A DNA stretch of 64,000 nt. It comes from Candidatus Margulisiibacteriota bacterium. Its GTDB lineage: Bacteria > Margulisbacteria > WOR-1 > JAKLHX01 > JBAZKV01. Below the pieces are notes generated by a model. The model was not told the DNA's origin. It ran no database searches and was given only the letters and a program-made list of their open reading frames with translations. Shown piece by piece: positions 48,223 to 56,710 of the stretch. Position 1 is the stretch's first letter; each line of letters opens with the position of its first letter. The translations under genes were made by a program, and so were the position numbers. The stretch lies in assembly GCA_041650635.1 (NCBI GenBank), contig JBAZKV010000005.1, positions 1-64,000 on the forward strand, given 5' to 3'.

Positions 48223-49449
48223 TCAACGAGGCGCGCATCCGAAGTGCTTAAGCGCCCATCCGGCCGTCACATGGGACCCGGCCACGCAAACGATCCCGTC
48301 ATGACCAGCCAGCCCCAAGGCAAATTTTATACCTTCTTTTAGAGAACAAAAAGACCTGGAGGGGACTCCCCTCCTACAGGCTTCCTCCTCAATAAGTACC
48401 GGATCAAGCGAAAAAGGATGATCCAGCGCGCAGGCAAGTATAGTCTTTGCATAAGGAGACACAGCTCTGACCGCACCTATATGGTCCTTGTGTGAGAGCA
48501 TCCCAAGGACAAAGACCGCTTTTTTATTCTTTGCAGCCTCTTTTGCAACAACCTCCAGACCCGCGGGATTATGCCCCGCGTCCACAAGGACACGGGGATT
48601 GCTTATAACCTGCTGGAACCTTGCCGGCCAAATGGTATTCTTAAAACCTTTAATAACGCACCGCTCTTTGATGTTCCAGCCTTTTTTTCTAAAGACCTCT
48701 ATTGTTTCAAGCACCACTCCCGCGTTCTCTTTTTGAAAAGCGCCTTTAAGCCTGACAATTGCCCCCCGCTTGCCTTCAGCCTTGTTTGCGATAATAAGAG
48801 TGCTTTTTTTTAAGGCGCAAACCTTTCTTACCACCTTAAGCGCTTCCTTGTTAAGCGACCGGGGCACGACAACTTCTACCCCGCTTTTTATTATGCCGGC
48901 CTTTTCCTGAGCCACCGACCTTATAGTCCTGCCAAGAAGCTCGGTATGGTCAAGATCTATGTTAGTTATAGCGCAAACCTCGGGAATTATGACATTGGTG
49001 GAATCCAGCCTTCCTCCAAGGCCCGTTTCTATGACCGCGATATCGACTTTCTCGTCCGAAAAATATTTAAAGGCAATGGCCGTCAGCAGCTCAAATTCGG
49101 TGGGCTTTTCTTTTTTTAACGGATAAGAGCGCAATATAGATCTTATTCTTGAACAGTATCCGGCAAATTCCTTTTTTGTTATGCTTTTGTCGTTTATCCT
49201 GAATCTTTCGGTATAGTCTAGCAGATGCGGGGAAGTATACAGGCCAACCTTAAAGCCGCATTCCTTGAGGATAGAAGCTGTCATCGCGCAAGTCGATCCT
49301 TTCCCATTGGTGCCTGCTACATGTATGCAAACCAGGTCTTTCTGAGGTTCGCCAAGGACTTTTAGGAGACTTTTTATCCTGGCAAGGCCGGGTTTTATTC
49401 CGAATTTCCAGAAGGATTCAAGATAGCGGACGGATGCCGGATAGTTCAT
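48223..49449 (-). CDS. folC: Dihydrofolate/folylpolyglutamate synthase
   Basis: 408 aa. Mur-ligase-like P-loop VAGTNGKGSTCAMTASILKECG, LYTSPHLLDYTERFRIN, ELLTAIAFKYFSDEKVDIAVIETGLGGRLDSTNVI, TNIDLDHTELLG, RFQQVISNPRVLVDAGHNPAG. FolC adds glutamate to folates and often dihydropteroate, complementing folE and fhs in this window. Overlaps the M50 protease by 4 bp. Confidence 0.94.
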   Translation of the reverse strand: MNYPASVRYLESFWKFGIKPGLARIKSLLKVLGEPQKDLVCIHVAGTNGKGSTCAMTASILKECGFKVGLYTSPHLLDYTERFRINDKSITKKEFAGYCSRIRSILRSYPLKKEKPTEFELLTAIAFKYFSDEKVDIAVIETGLGGRLDSTNVIIPEVCAITNIDLDHTELLGRTIRSVAQEKAGIIKSGVEVVVPRSLNKEALKVVRKVCALKKSTLIIANKAEGKRGAIVRLKGAFQKENAGVVLETIEVFRKKGWNIKERCVIKGFKNTIWPARFQQVISNPRVLVDAGHNPAGLEVVAKEAAKNKKAVFVLGMLSHKDHIGAVRAVSPYAKTILACALDHPFSLDPVLIEEEACRRGVPSRSFCSLKEGIKFALGLAGHDGIVCVAGSHVTAGWALKHFGCAPR

Positions 49450-50039
49450 GTAGGCATTAAGAAGCCAAAAATAAAACGGATAAGCAGATTAAGCGCTCTG
49501 TAGCTTCCCGGCATCATCAAAAGGAACAAGACTATGAAGATGCCGTAAGGCTCGATGCTGTCAAGAAAAGCCGCTCCTTCCCTGGGAAGGAAAGCTCTTA
49601 ACAGCCTTGACCCGTCAAGGGGAGGTATAGGAATAAGATTGAATACCGCGAACATGATATTGATCCAAACTGTATTAAAGTAGATGAACCTCAGCAGTTC
49701 ATGATCAAAACTGAAATACCGGAAAAGCACGGAAAAGAACCAGGCGATAAGAAGATTGGCAGCAGGCCCTGCGAGCCCGACGATAGCGGTGTCCTTTTTT
49801 GGGTCCTCAAAAAAATAGGGATTGATGGGAACAGGCTTTGCCCAGCCAAAGCCGAAGATCACAAAAGAAGCGGCCCCGAGCAGGTCAAGGTGGGCAAAAG
49901 GATTAAAGGACAGCCTGCCGAAAGTGCGGGCTGTAGGGTCCTTAAGCATATCAGCAGCCTTGCCGTGCGCCATCTCATGCATGATCAGAGCGAACAAAAA
50001 TATCGGGGACAGAAGCAGTCTGACAACAAAAGCATCCAT
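49446..50039 (-). CDS. M50 (site-2) family membrane metalloprotease
   Basis: 197 aa, several hydrophobic helices. HExxH zinc motif LIMHEMAHGKAADML near residue 20, and the third ligand region NLIPIPPLDGSRLLRAFLP (NPxPxxDG type). Matches the small minimal site-2 proteases without PDZ or CBS domains. The role (regulated intramembrane proteolysis or other) is not evident from neighbours: folC downstream, xer recombinase upstream. Confidence 0.9.
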   Translation of the reverse strand: MDAFVVRLLLSPIFLFALIMHEMAHGKAADMLKDPTARTFGRLSFNPFAHLDLLGAASFVIFGFGWAKPVPINPYFFEDPKKDTAIVGLAGPAANLLIAWFFSVLFRYFSFDHELLRFIYFNTVWINIMFAVFNLIPIPPLDGSRLLRAFLPREGAAFLDSIEPYGIFIVLFLLMMPGSYRALNLLIRFIFGFLMPT

Positions 50040-50041
50040 TA

Positions 50042-50914
50042 TTATGCCCTCGGGTGACTCTCTCTATAGACCTTTTTTAATCTTTCCCTGCTCACGCTCG
50101 TATAGATCTGGGTCGTTGTAATGTTAGCATGTCCCAGCATCTCCTGCACAGACCGGAGGTCGGCTCCTCCTTCTAGCAGATGCGTTGCAAAGCTGTGCCG
50201 GAGCGTGTGGGGGGAAGCGCTCTGTCTTACCCCGGTCTGCCTGACATGCTTTTTGATCAGCAGCCAGAGTCCCTGCCTGGTCAGCCTTTTGCCGCAGCGG
50301 TCCAAAAAAAGCGCTTCGCTTTTTCTCTTCTTTAGGAACCTGGGCCTGGAGATCTTTAGGTATTGCTTTAGTACCGTCAAGGCTCCGGCCCCTGCGGGAA
50401 CTATCCTTTCTTTCCCGCCTTTGCCAAAACACCTGACAAAGCCCGAATCAAAATTGACAGAGTTAAGATCCAGGCCTACCAGTTCACTTGCCCTTAGGCC
50501 GCAGCCGTACAGCAGTTCTATCATCGCCCTGTCCCTTAAACTGTATTTGTCCTTTTTTTGGGAGAATTCGGCAAGAGCAGATGCGTCAGATACAGAAAGC
50601 GCTTTGGGCAGTTTTTTGGGTATTTTGGGCATGATCATATCCTGGCTGGGGTCAAGGTCAAGCAGCCCTTCGCCCACAAGAAAATGGCAGAAGGATTTTA
50701 CCGCGGCGGTTTTCCTCATTATGGAAGATGCGGCATACCCTCTCCTGCTTAGGGACTGTACGAACTGACCGATGCCTTTGGGGGTCAATCCAAACCTTTT
50801 GAGGTCCGCAAGGTCCCTTTTGTAGGAGACCGCAGTATTTGGCGAATAGCCTTTTTCAATCTTAAGAAAGGCTAAAAAATCTTTTACGCGGCACTCAAAG
50901 TCTGCTAAGCTCAT
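50042..50914 (-). CDS. xerD: Tyrosine recombinase XerC/XerD
   Basis: 290 aa. N-terminal SAM-like core-binding domain (LKIEKGYSPNTAVSYKRDLADLKRF) and the catalytic domain with the R-K-H-R-H/W-Y set: GCGLRASELVGLDL (Arg), HTLRHSFATHLLEGGADLRSVQEMLGHANITTTQIYTSV (His, Arg, His, Tyr). Most likely the chromosome-dimer resolvase XerD (or XerC); no adjacent att site or cargo suggests an integrase. Overlaps the upstream peptidase gene by 4 bp. Confidence 0.93.
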   Translation of the reverse strand: MSLADFECRVKDFLAFLKIEKGYSPNTAVSYKRDLADLKRFGLTPKGIGQFVQSLSRRGYAASSIMRKTAAVKSFCHFLVGEGLLDLDPSQDMIMPKIPKKLPKALSVSDASALAEFSQKKDKYSLRDRAMIELLYGCGLRASELVGLDLNSVNFDSGFVRCFGKGGKERIVPAGAGALTVLKQYLKISRPRFLKKRKSEALFLDRCGKRLTRQGLWLLIKKHVRQTGVRQSASPHTLRHSFATHLLEGGADLRSVQEMLGHANITTTQIYTSVSRERLKKVYRESHPRA

Positions 50915-52062
50915 TTTTTTGAAGCGGCCGCAAGTATAATGGACAGCGCCAGTTCCGCTCCTTTTACCATATCCTCGATCTCTATATACTCTTTGGATGT
51001 GTGTATATTATGGAATCCTACCCCCATAATCACGCTCTGAAGGCCTCGCTCGTTAAACACATTGGCGTCGCTGCCTCCTCCGGTGGCTGACAGCCTGGGA
51101 CTAAGGTCGATCATTTTGACGGCTTTCTCAGCAAGCTTTACCGCCTCAGAACTGCGTTTGACCTCAAACAGTTCGTACGAAGGCTCGACTTTGAGCCTCA
51201 AAGAGGCTTTATGTTTTTTACAGGTTGAGGTCAGGATGTCGGTTATTTTTCTCATCTGCCGTTTAAGCTTTGCCCTGCTGCGGCTCCTTGCCTCTCCCGT
51301 GATACGCACGGATTCTGCAACAATGTTCCTGGCGGCGCCTCCTGAGATGATGCCGATATTAGAAGTGGTTTCGCTGTCTATCCTGCCTAGCTTCATTTTT
51401 GAAATGGCCTCTGCAGCCACCTTGATGGCATTGATGCCGTCCTCAGGATGCGTTCCCGCATGCGCGGCCTTACCCGTGATCCTGGCCTCAAAGGAGACCT
51501 GCGAGGGCGCCCTGTTTATTATCTGGTCCACCTGCCCCCCGTCAAAAACAAAGCCGCAGTCCGCGCGCAAAAAAGAAGGATCGCAGCATTTTGCCCCGCA
51601 GATGCCGATCTCCTCCGCCACCGTGAACAGGAGGCATATATCACCGTGCGGGATGGCCTTCTTTTTCACTATCGACACCGCTTCCAGTATCGCGGCGACC
51701 GAAGCCTTGCAGTCCGCTCCAAGTATGGTGGAGCCGTCGCTGCGGATGATCCCGTTCCTTACCACAGGCTTAACAGAACCTTCGTGCGTGACCGTGTCAA
51801 TATGCGCGTTCAGGAGTATCTTCGGGGCTCCCTTGACATTTCCCTTGAGGAAAGCAAAGATGTTGCCGCAATCGCCTCCCATCCTTATGCCTGCCCGGTC
51901 GCTTCTGCATTTGATCCCCATTGAAGTCATCTGCTTTCTCACATACTCTCCGGCCTGCTTTTCGGACTTTGAAACGCTTTTTATCCTGGCAAGGTCCAAA
52001 AACCTTTTGACAAGCCGTCTTTTGTCGATCAGCCTAGAAATGCTCGAAGCTTCGTATTTCAA
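50911..52062 (-). CDS. M20-family metallopeptidase (PepT-like)
   Basis: About 383 aa using the TTG at 52062; the frame is open to 52098 and the exact start is unsure because it overlaps thiL. Zinc ligands: LNAHIDTVTHEGSVKP (H, D), STILGADCKASVAAILEAV (D), TVAEEIGICGAKCCDPSFL (E-E), and GGGSDANVFNERGL with a late His in VGFHNIHTSKEYIEIEDM. It resembles PepT/tripeptidase-like M20 proteins. The Cys residues around DCKAS and KCCDPS are unusual but not obviously catalytic. Overlaps xer (4 bp). Confidence 0.85.
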   Translation of the reverse strand: MKYEASSISRLIDKRRLVKRFLDLARIKSVSKSEKQAGEYVRKQMTSMGIKCRSDRAGIRMGGDCGNIFAFLKGNVKGAPKILLNAHIDTVTHEGSVKPVVRNGIIRSDGSTILGADCKASVAAILEAVSIVKKKAIPHGDICLLFTVAEEIGICGAKCCDPSFLRADCGFVFDGGQVDQIINRAPSQVSFEARITGKAAHAGTHPEDGINAIKVAAEAISKMKLGRIDSETTSNIGIISGGAARNIVAESVRITGEARSRSRAKLKRQMRKITDILTSTCKKHKASLRLKVEPSYELFEVKRSSEAVKLAEKAVKMIDLSPRLSATGGGSDANVFNERGLQSVIMGVGFHNIHTSKEYIEIEDMVKGAELALSIILAAASKK

Positions 52063-52954
52063 GTTCCTTCTCTTTTCCGCCGGCACAGGACAGAACAACC
52101 CTGCCCTTGTTATTGGTCATCCTGCCGATAACCGATGCTTTTGACAGCTTAGCCAGTTCTTTTATTATCGCACCTGCCCTGCGCTTTGGGCAAGTAAAGA
52201 CAAGTTCATAATCTTCACCTCCATGAAGAGCTTCTTTAAGGGAGGCTTTCTTTGCCCTGGGGATCAAACCCTCGAACAGCAGAGCGCCCTTTCCAGAGGC
52301 CTTGCACAACTCCGCCAGCGAGCGGGAAAGCCCGTCGCTTGAATCTATCATGGAGGTCGCTCCGCCGTTCGCGATAATGCGTCCTTCCCTGACCCTTGGC
52401 TCAGGACGGAGATGTTTAATGTTCCTGCCGGGAAGAGCCCCTCCCAGTGAGCCTGTTGCCAGTATCAAGTCCCCCTCTTTTGCGCCTTTCCTAAGGACCA
52501 TCCGCTTTCTAAGGACCTCGCCCAGCAGGGTAATGCTGACATAAAGCCTGTTCGGCGATGATACGGTATCTCCTCCGACAATGCTGACCCCGTATTTGCC
52601 CCCCAGAGCTTTCATTCCTTTATAGAACCTGATGACATTCTTGACTTTTGTTCTCTTAGGCAGACCTATAGATACAAGGGCCCATTTGGGATCAGCCCCC
52701 ATAGCGGCGATGTCGGACAGATTTACCGCGAGCGACTTCCAGCCCAGATCAAAATAAGAATAGTAGGAAAGATCAAAGTGGACCTTTTCCACAAGCGTAT
52801 CTGCAGCGGCCACAAGAAGTTTGCCTTCTGACAGCTTAAGGACGGCGGCATCATCGCCTATTCCGGCAAGAACTCCTTCCCTGCATTGTTTTCCATGAAT
52901 TTGACCCCTAATCGCTGCTATAAGTCCAAATTCACCGAGTTTTAATAGTTCCAT
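52034..52954 (-). CDS. thiL: Thiamine-monophosphate kinase
   Basis: 306 aa from the ATG at 52954 (MELLKLGEFGLIAAI); a TTG two codons earlier is possible. Phosphorylates thiamine phosphate to thiamine diphosphate. GIGDDAAVLKL, DTLVEKVHFDLSYYSYFDLGWKSLAVNLSDIAAMGADPKWALVSIGLP and VSIVGGDTVSS are the ThiL/PurM signature. ThiDP is needed by Dxs. thiC lies at 58.8 kb. A TATAAT box 10 nt before the ATG and no ribosome binding site indicate a leaderless start. Confidence 0.95.
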   Translation of the reverse strand: MELLKLGEFGLIAAIRGQIHGKQCREGVLAGIGDDAAVLKLSEGKLLVAAADTLVEKVHFDLSYYSYFDLGWKSLAVNLSDIAAMGADPKWALVSIGLPKRTKVKNVIRFYKGMKALGGKYGVSIVGGDTVSSPNRLYVSITLLGEVLRKRMVLRKGAKEGDLILATGSLGGALPGRNIKHLRPEPRVREGRIIANGGATSMIDSSDGLSRSLAELCKASGKGALLFEGLIPRAKKASLKEALHGGEDYELVFTCPKRRAGAIIKELAKLSKASVIGRMTNNKGRVVLSCAGGKEKELEIRSFEHF

Positions 52955-52964
52955 TGACAAAAGA

Positions 52965-52970
52965 ATTATA
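52965..52970 (-). promoter_or_regulatory. -10 box of thiL
   Basis: TATAAT on the minus strand (52965-52970), 10 nt upstream of the ATG at 52954. No TG extension (GGA precedes it) and no -35 recognised. Confidence 0.55.
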
Positions 52971-53046
52971 TCCGAAATCTATTCTAAAATCTATCGATGA
53001 TTTTATAGAACTTCTCAAGATCATATAGGGATTGAAAGAGTGAAAT

Positions 53047-54015
53047 ATGAGAGTCAAATGGGACCCTGGCTGGAATAAGTTCGGGATAGACAAAGCGTTG
53101 GGCGGAAAGTTCGCCGGAAAAGTTGACCTGCATATCCATTCGAGTTTTTCCGGGGATGCCAGCAGATATGCAACGCCTGCAATGATCTGCCGTACCGCAG
53201 GATATTACGGGTTTTCCGCCATATCGATCACAGACCACTCTTCTGTATCATGTATTCCCAGACTCTTACAAGAAGCCAAAAGGCACTCTGTTGCTGTTAT
53301 AACAGGCATAGAGCTCACCTGTACAGCAAATCCCATCGGCAGGATAGATATTCTGGGCTATGGTTTAGACCATGAAGACCCTTACTTAAGAGAAATGCTG
53401 CTGACAACAAGAGAAGACCTGCTGAACAGGACCTGCCATTTGGCTCAACGCATCAACAAAACACTTCGAGAGACAGCGGTAACTCCAGATGACCTTGCTA
53501 AAATAGAGGCTTTATCAGAAAATGGAGTTTGCGCCGGGCAAGAAGGCGTCCTGGCCAAGCTTCTCCACTCCAGAGGGTACTTCCCATGCAGCGACGCTGA
53601 CAGACCTTACACAAGAGCGCTTGAATTCACGGAGCTTATTGGATCAGAGATGCCGATCAGACTAGCACCCGCTGAAGTATCAATTAACATACTAAAAAGT
53701 GCCGGAGGCCTTGTATTCTGGGCACACCCCTACAGAAGCTCAGAAAAAGCCGGGATCGGAAAGGATGGCAGCATAAAACAGGCTATTCAACAAGTATTGA
53801 GCAATAGCGCATATGAATTTGACGGGATAGAAGCCGTTCATAAAAACCACAGTCCGGAAGTGGCCGCTTATCTCTTTAAGCTGGCAACTGATCTTGGCCT
53901 GTTGTTTAGCGGAGGCTCAGATACTCACTGGAACAATCTAAAGAATGTGCTCGGATTGCTACCGGAAACAGCATTGTCTTTTCAACCCTGGATGGATGAA
54001 CTGGTAAGGAGGTAA
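53047..54015 (+). CDS. PHP-domain phosphoesterase
   Basis: 322 aa. PHP metal ligands are intact: VDLHIHSSFSGD (H29, H31), AISITDHSSVSCI, GIELTC (E), WAHPYRSSE and SGGSDTHWNN. Such stand-alone PHP enzymes hydrolyse phosphoesters, e.g. histidinol phosphate or nucleotides; the substrate cannot be called. The inner loop EDLLNRTCHLAQRINKTLRETAVT is helical. A ribosome-site-like AAAGAGTG precedes the ATG. It is 4 bp from the radical SAM gene that follows, in a three-gene set with distinct, slightly more AT-rich composition than the neighbours. Confidence 0.85.
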   Translation: MRVKWDPGWNKFGIDKALGGKFAGKVDLHIHSSFSGDASRYATPAMICRTAGYYGFSAISITDHSSVSCIPRLLQEAKRHSVAVITGIELTCTANPIGRIDILGYGLDHEDPYLREMLLTTREDLLNRTCHLAQRINKTLRETAVTPDDLAKIEALSENGVCAGQEGVLAKLLHSRGYFPCSDADRPYTRALEFTELIGSEMPIRLAPAEVSINILKSAGGLVFWAHPYRSSEKAGIGKDGSIKQAIQQVLSNSAYEFDGIEAVHKNHSPEVAAYLFKLATDLGLLFSGGSDTHWNNLKNVLGLLPETALSFQPWMDELVRR

Positions 54016-54019
54016 TATC

Positions 54020-55360
54020 ATGCCAAATTTTAATGTTTTAAGCGATGTGATGCGGAACCCGAGGAGAATGCTTAATCACTCTGGTTTACTAAGGACAAAA
54101 ATCGAGATCGGGAAACGCCTGGACATTTTTACCATGCCGGGAACTGTCCCCTCCGCTTCCACAATGAAAAACCTGGACAGGCTGCATCTATTAAAAATCG
54201 GACAGGCAGAAGCGCTTGATACTTTGTCTTTTTTGGCAAGCAGAGCATCCCCTGCCTTGTCCCAGAAAGAGGCTATCTCTCTAATGGTCACAGCCTATTC
54301 CTGCGGGCTCGTTGAGCTTCACTTAACCGACAGGTGTAACTGTAGATGTCCCGGCTGTTATTACGGCAATTTCAAATCTGATGTATTCCCCTTCGACGGT
54401 CTTGACCATGTCGGGGAAATGCAGCCAAAAGCTATCACTCTAGTTGGAGGAGGAGAACCTACAGTATACAGATCAGATGAAAAAACGCTGGCCGATGCCA
54501 TGACCAGATTAAGCGGTTTGTCGCCGGGAGTCCAGTTTGGCTTGATCACAAATGGAGTCGCGCTTCCCCCACAAGAAGAGCAGGTTCTGGGCCAGCTCAC
54601 ATGGACTCGTCTATCAATTGATGCATCCACCCAAGGAACATACGAAAGGATCAAAGGAGCAGGAAGGCATTCGCTTGACGCCACACTCAATAACCTCCGT
54701 TCATATTTGGACAGCCCCATCCCTTATGTTGGAGCGGGCTTTCTTTTTTCTTCACTGAACATTTCGGAAGCAGTGGATTTTTTGAAACTTATTTACGGGA
54801 TCGTTATCGAGAAACCTGGGCGAATAGATAAGACAAACGTGCAATACAGGGCTATGCGTCCTTCCACACAGGATTTTGAGGCCATCAGCGCTGGAACAGC
54901 TTTTTTTGAGTACGCAATAACAGAGGACCAATTGGCGGCCGCTAAGGAACAATACAGTGAACTGATGTCCAATTCATCTCCTTCTTTCAGGGAGTTTGCC
55001 GAAACGAACTCAAATTTTGGCTCAGTCCTGAAAGGAAATACAACATATACCGGCGCAGATTTTGATTTTTGCGCATTCCCTCTTTTGTACAGATTGGTCC
55101 GCCCCTCCGGATTAATATATCCCTGCTTTGTCAGCATAGACCTCGACAGACAGGAAAATATAATGGGCAATATCCTTACAGATGACGATTATCGAATTAC
55201 GGTCGGGTTGCTTTCTTATCTATATGCAAGCAAAATAATCAGCTATTGTTCCAAGGACGGCTGCCGGCTTTCGAGAAACTGCCACATTGCGGATGACGCA
55301 GTTAGAACAGGGAACTTCGAAAGGCCTGAAGGCCCGGCAAGAGAAAGCTACTTTTTTTGA
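54020..55360 (+). CDS. Radical SAM protein with SPASM-like C-terminus
   Basis: 446 aa. Cluster motif LTDRCNCRCPGCYYGNFKSD with Cys at 106, 110 and 113 (CxxxCxxC), then the barrel with GGGEPTVYRSDEKTLADAM, GLITNGVALP and TWTRLSIDASTQGTYERIKG as in peptide-modifying radical SAM enzymes. The C-terminus has CAFPLLYRLVRPSGLIYPCFVSID and CSKDGCRLSRNCHIAD, a SPASM-like auxiliary cluster pattern. SPASM enzymes often modify ribosomal peptides or thioether proteins. About 95 residues precede the cluster. Gap to the PHP gene 4 bp and overlap with the nucleotidyltransferase gene 4 bp. Confidence 0.85.
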   Translation: MPNFNVLSDVMRNPRRMLNHSGLLRTKIEIGKRLDIFTMPGTVPSASTMKNLDRLHLLKIGQAEALDTLSFLASRASPALSQKEAISLMVTAYSCGLVELHLTDRCNCRCPGCYYGNFKSDVFPFDGLDHVGEMQPKAITLVGGGEPTVYRSDEKTLADAMTRLSGLSPGVQFGLITNGVALPPQEEQVLGQLTWTRLSIDASTQGTYERIKGAGRHSLDATLNNLRSYLDSPIPYVGAGFLFSSLNISEAVDFLKLIYGIVIEKPGRIDKTNVQYRAMRPSTQDFEAISAGTAFFEYAITEDQLAAAKEQYSELMSNSSPSFREFAETNSNFGSVLKGNTTYTGADFDFCAFPLLYRLVRPSGLIYPCFVSIDLDRQENIMGNILTDDDYRITVGLLSYLYASKIISYCSKDGCRLSRNCHIADDAVRTGNFERPEGPARESYFF

Positions 55361-56589
55361 TGATAAAACCTGCTTACGAACAAGCAAAACTGGAGATAAG
55401 GGACCGTATCTATCCCCCGGGACGGGCAGGGCTCGAAAAAGCCCGCCGATATTCGCTGCTTGACCAAAAAGCGTTGCTGGCTATTAGGCCTTTGCATCTA
55501 CGGCCTGACACGCTGATCCTTATTAGCGGCAGCACTTTTAGAGAGGAAGCCTCCTTCCGCTCCGACATAGATATGGCCGTCGCATCGGTTCGTATCGCCG
55601 ACCCCGGGGTCCAGCCTTACATAACCGAAATTGAAGAGGTCACGGGCAGAACTGTGCAATGCAGCTCAGGAACTATCGAGGAGATCAGACATAATTTTCT
55701 TAATAACGCGTGGGAAAGACTGATCCTTATAGATTCTGCCCCCCTGGGTATTTCCGGAACAACTGTCGGTTCACTCGGGCTGTCCCGGCTTCCGGAAGCA
55801 GGAATTAAGCAATATGAGAGCGCCTTGTTCTTTGTCCTAAGAAACCTAGTTTTTGAAAGGCCGCTGCCAGGACCTCGCGAAAAGATCGACATGAAACACG
55901 GGCCAGGCGCTCTAAAGTATTTCTCGCTTTTTAGAACCGCCATGAGATTGCTGTCCATCTGCCCGGAACCGGAGCTGTCAGATCATTTTAGTGAATATCT
56001 CGATGTCTTACTTGGCATAAAAGACGATGCGCACTTTTTTTACGGGGAAGAGACCAATCTGATCGGACATGATCTTAAGGCAAGTCCTGCAAGCGCTGCA
56101 TATATCCAAAGGTACGGAGGCTTAAGAGAAACAACCGAGCATTTCTTCAAAAGGACGGTGGAGCTGTTCCATTCAAAATTGTCGGCAATGCTGGTGTCCG
56201 CAGCAAAAGGAATACCGGAACTTACAGGGCATGACCCAATAATGCTTCTTGAAGACGCGTCCGGTCCGGGGGACAGAAGCCCTCAGGAAGGGGATCCTGA
56301 ATTTGTGCTTAGTTTTTACTCTGCCCTGTCAGCGGACAAAGACGCTCTTGGCCGTGTTTTTAACATTGCAAGTCCCGCCTATTGGACAACTTTTTTCTTT
56401 CTCGGCGAGAATCCAAACACCCCAAAAATAGTTCTTGACAGCCTTGTTAAGATGGGCGGGTATCTTAACCGCGATATCCGGCTTAGGGCAGTTAGAAACC
56501 CGGGAGCGGACAACTCGATCTGGGAACAATTGGTCAATGACCCGCATCCTCCGGTCGCTAGAGTATGCAGGGACAGATTACAGCAATAA
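55357..56589 (+). CDS. GlnD-like nucleotidyltransferase with C-terminal LRV repeats
   Basis: 410 aa. The NTase motif is GSTFREEASFRSDIDMAVAS (G58-S59, D70-x-D72), with a third acidic residue likely D126. Residues 180-189 (KHGPGALKYF) match the K-x-GPGG-x-(R)-D region of GlnD/GlnE helical domains. The C-terminus (about 340-408: NPNTPKIVLDSLVK, DIRLRAVRNPGADNSIWEQLVNDPHPPVARVCRD) has two or more leucine-rich-variant repeats, as found in nif-associated LRV proteins. A target-modifying nucleotidyl transferase or a nucleotide second-messenger enzyme is possible; the combination is unusual. Confidence 0.75.
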   Translation: MMIKPAYEQAKLEIRDRIYPPGRAGLEKARRYSLLDQKALLAIRPLHLRPDTLILISGSTFREEASFRSDIDMAVASVRIADPGVQPYITEIEEVTGRTVQCSSGTIEEIRHNFLNNAWERLILIDSAPLGISGTTVGSLGLSRLPEAGIKQYESALFFVLRNLVFERPLPGPREKIDMKHGPGALKYFSLFRTAMRLLSICPEPELSDHFSEYLDVLLGIKDDAHFFYGEETNLIGHDLKASPASAAYIQRYGGLRETTEHFFKRTVELFHSKLSAMLVSAAKGIPELTGHDPIMLLEDASGPGDRSPQEGDPEFVLSFYSALSADKDALGRVFNIASPAYWTTFFFLGENPNTPKIVLDSLVKMGGYLNRDIRLRAVRNPGADNSIWEQLVNDPHPPVARVCRDRLQQ

Positions 56590-56710
56590 TTTGCTTCACC
56601 ATATAACCCTATATTTCAATAAAATAGTAGTTCTCCCGTGAAATCACAGGCCTTCTTTGCCGATAAATCGTTGTACGGCGTTCGCTGCCGGGAAAGAGAT
56701 TAGAACACAC

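Noticed and set aside
51062..52144. A 360-residue plus-strand open frame opposite the M20 peptidase and thiL
   Set aside because: It is antisense to two well-supported genes with conserved motifs; long antisense frames arise from codon bias here.
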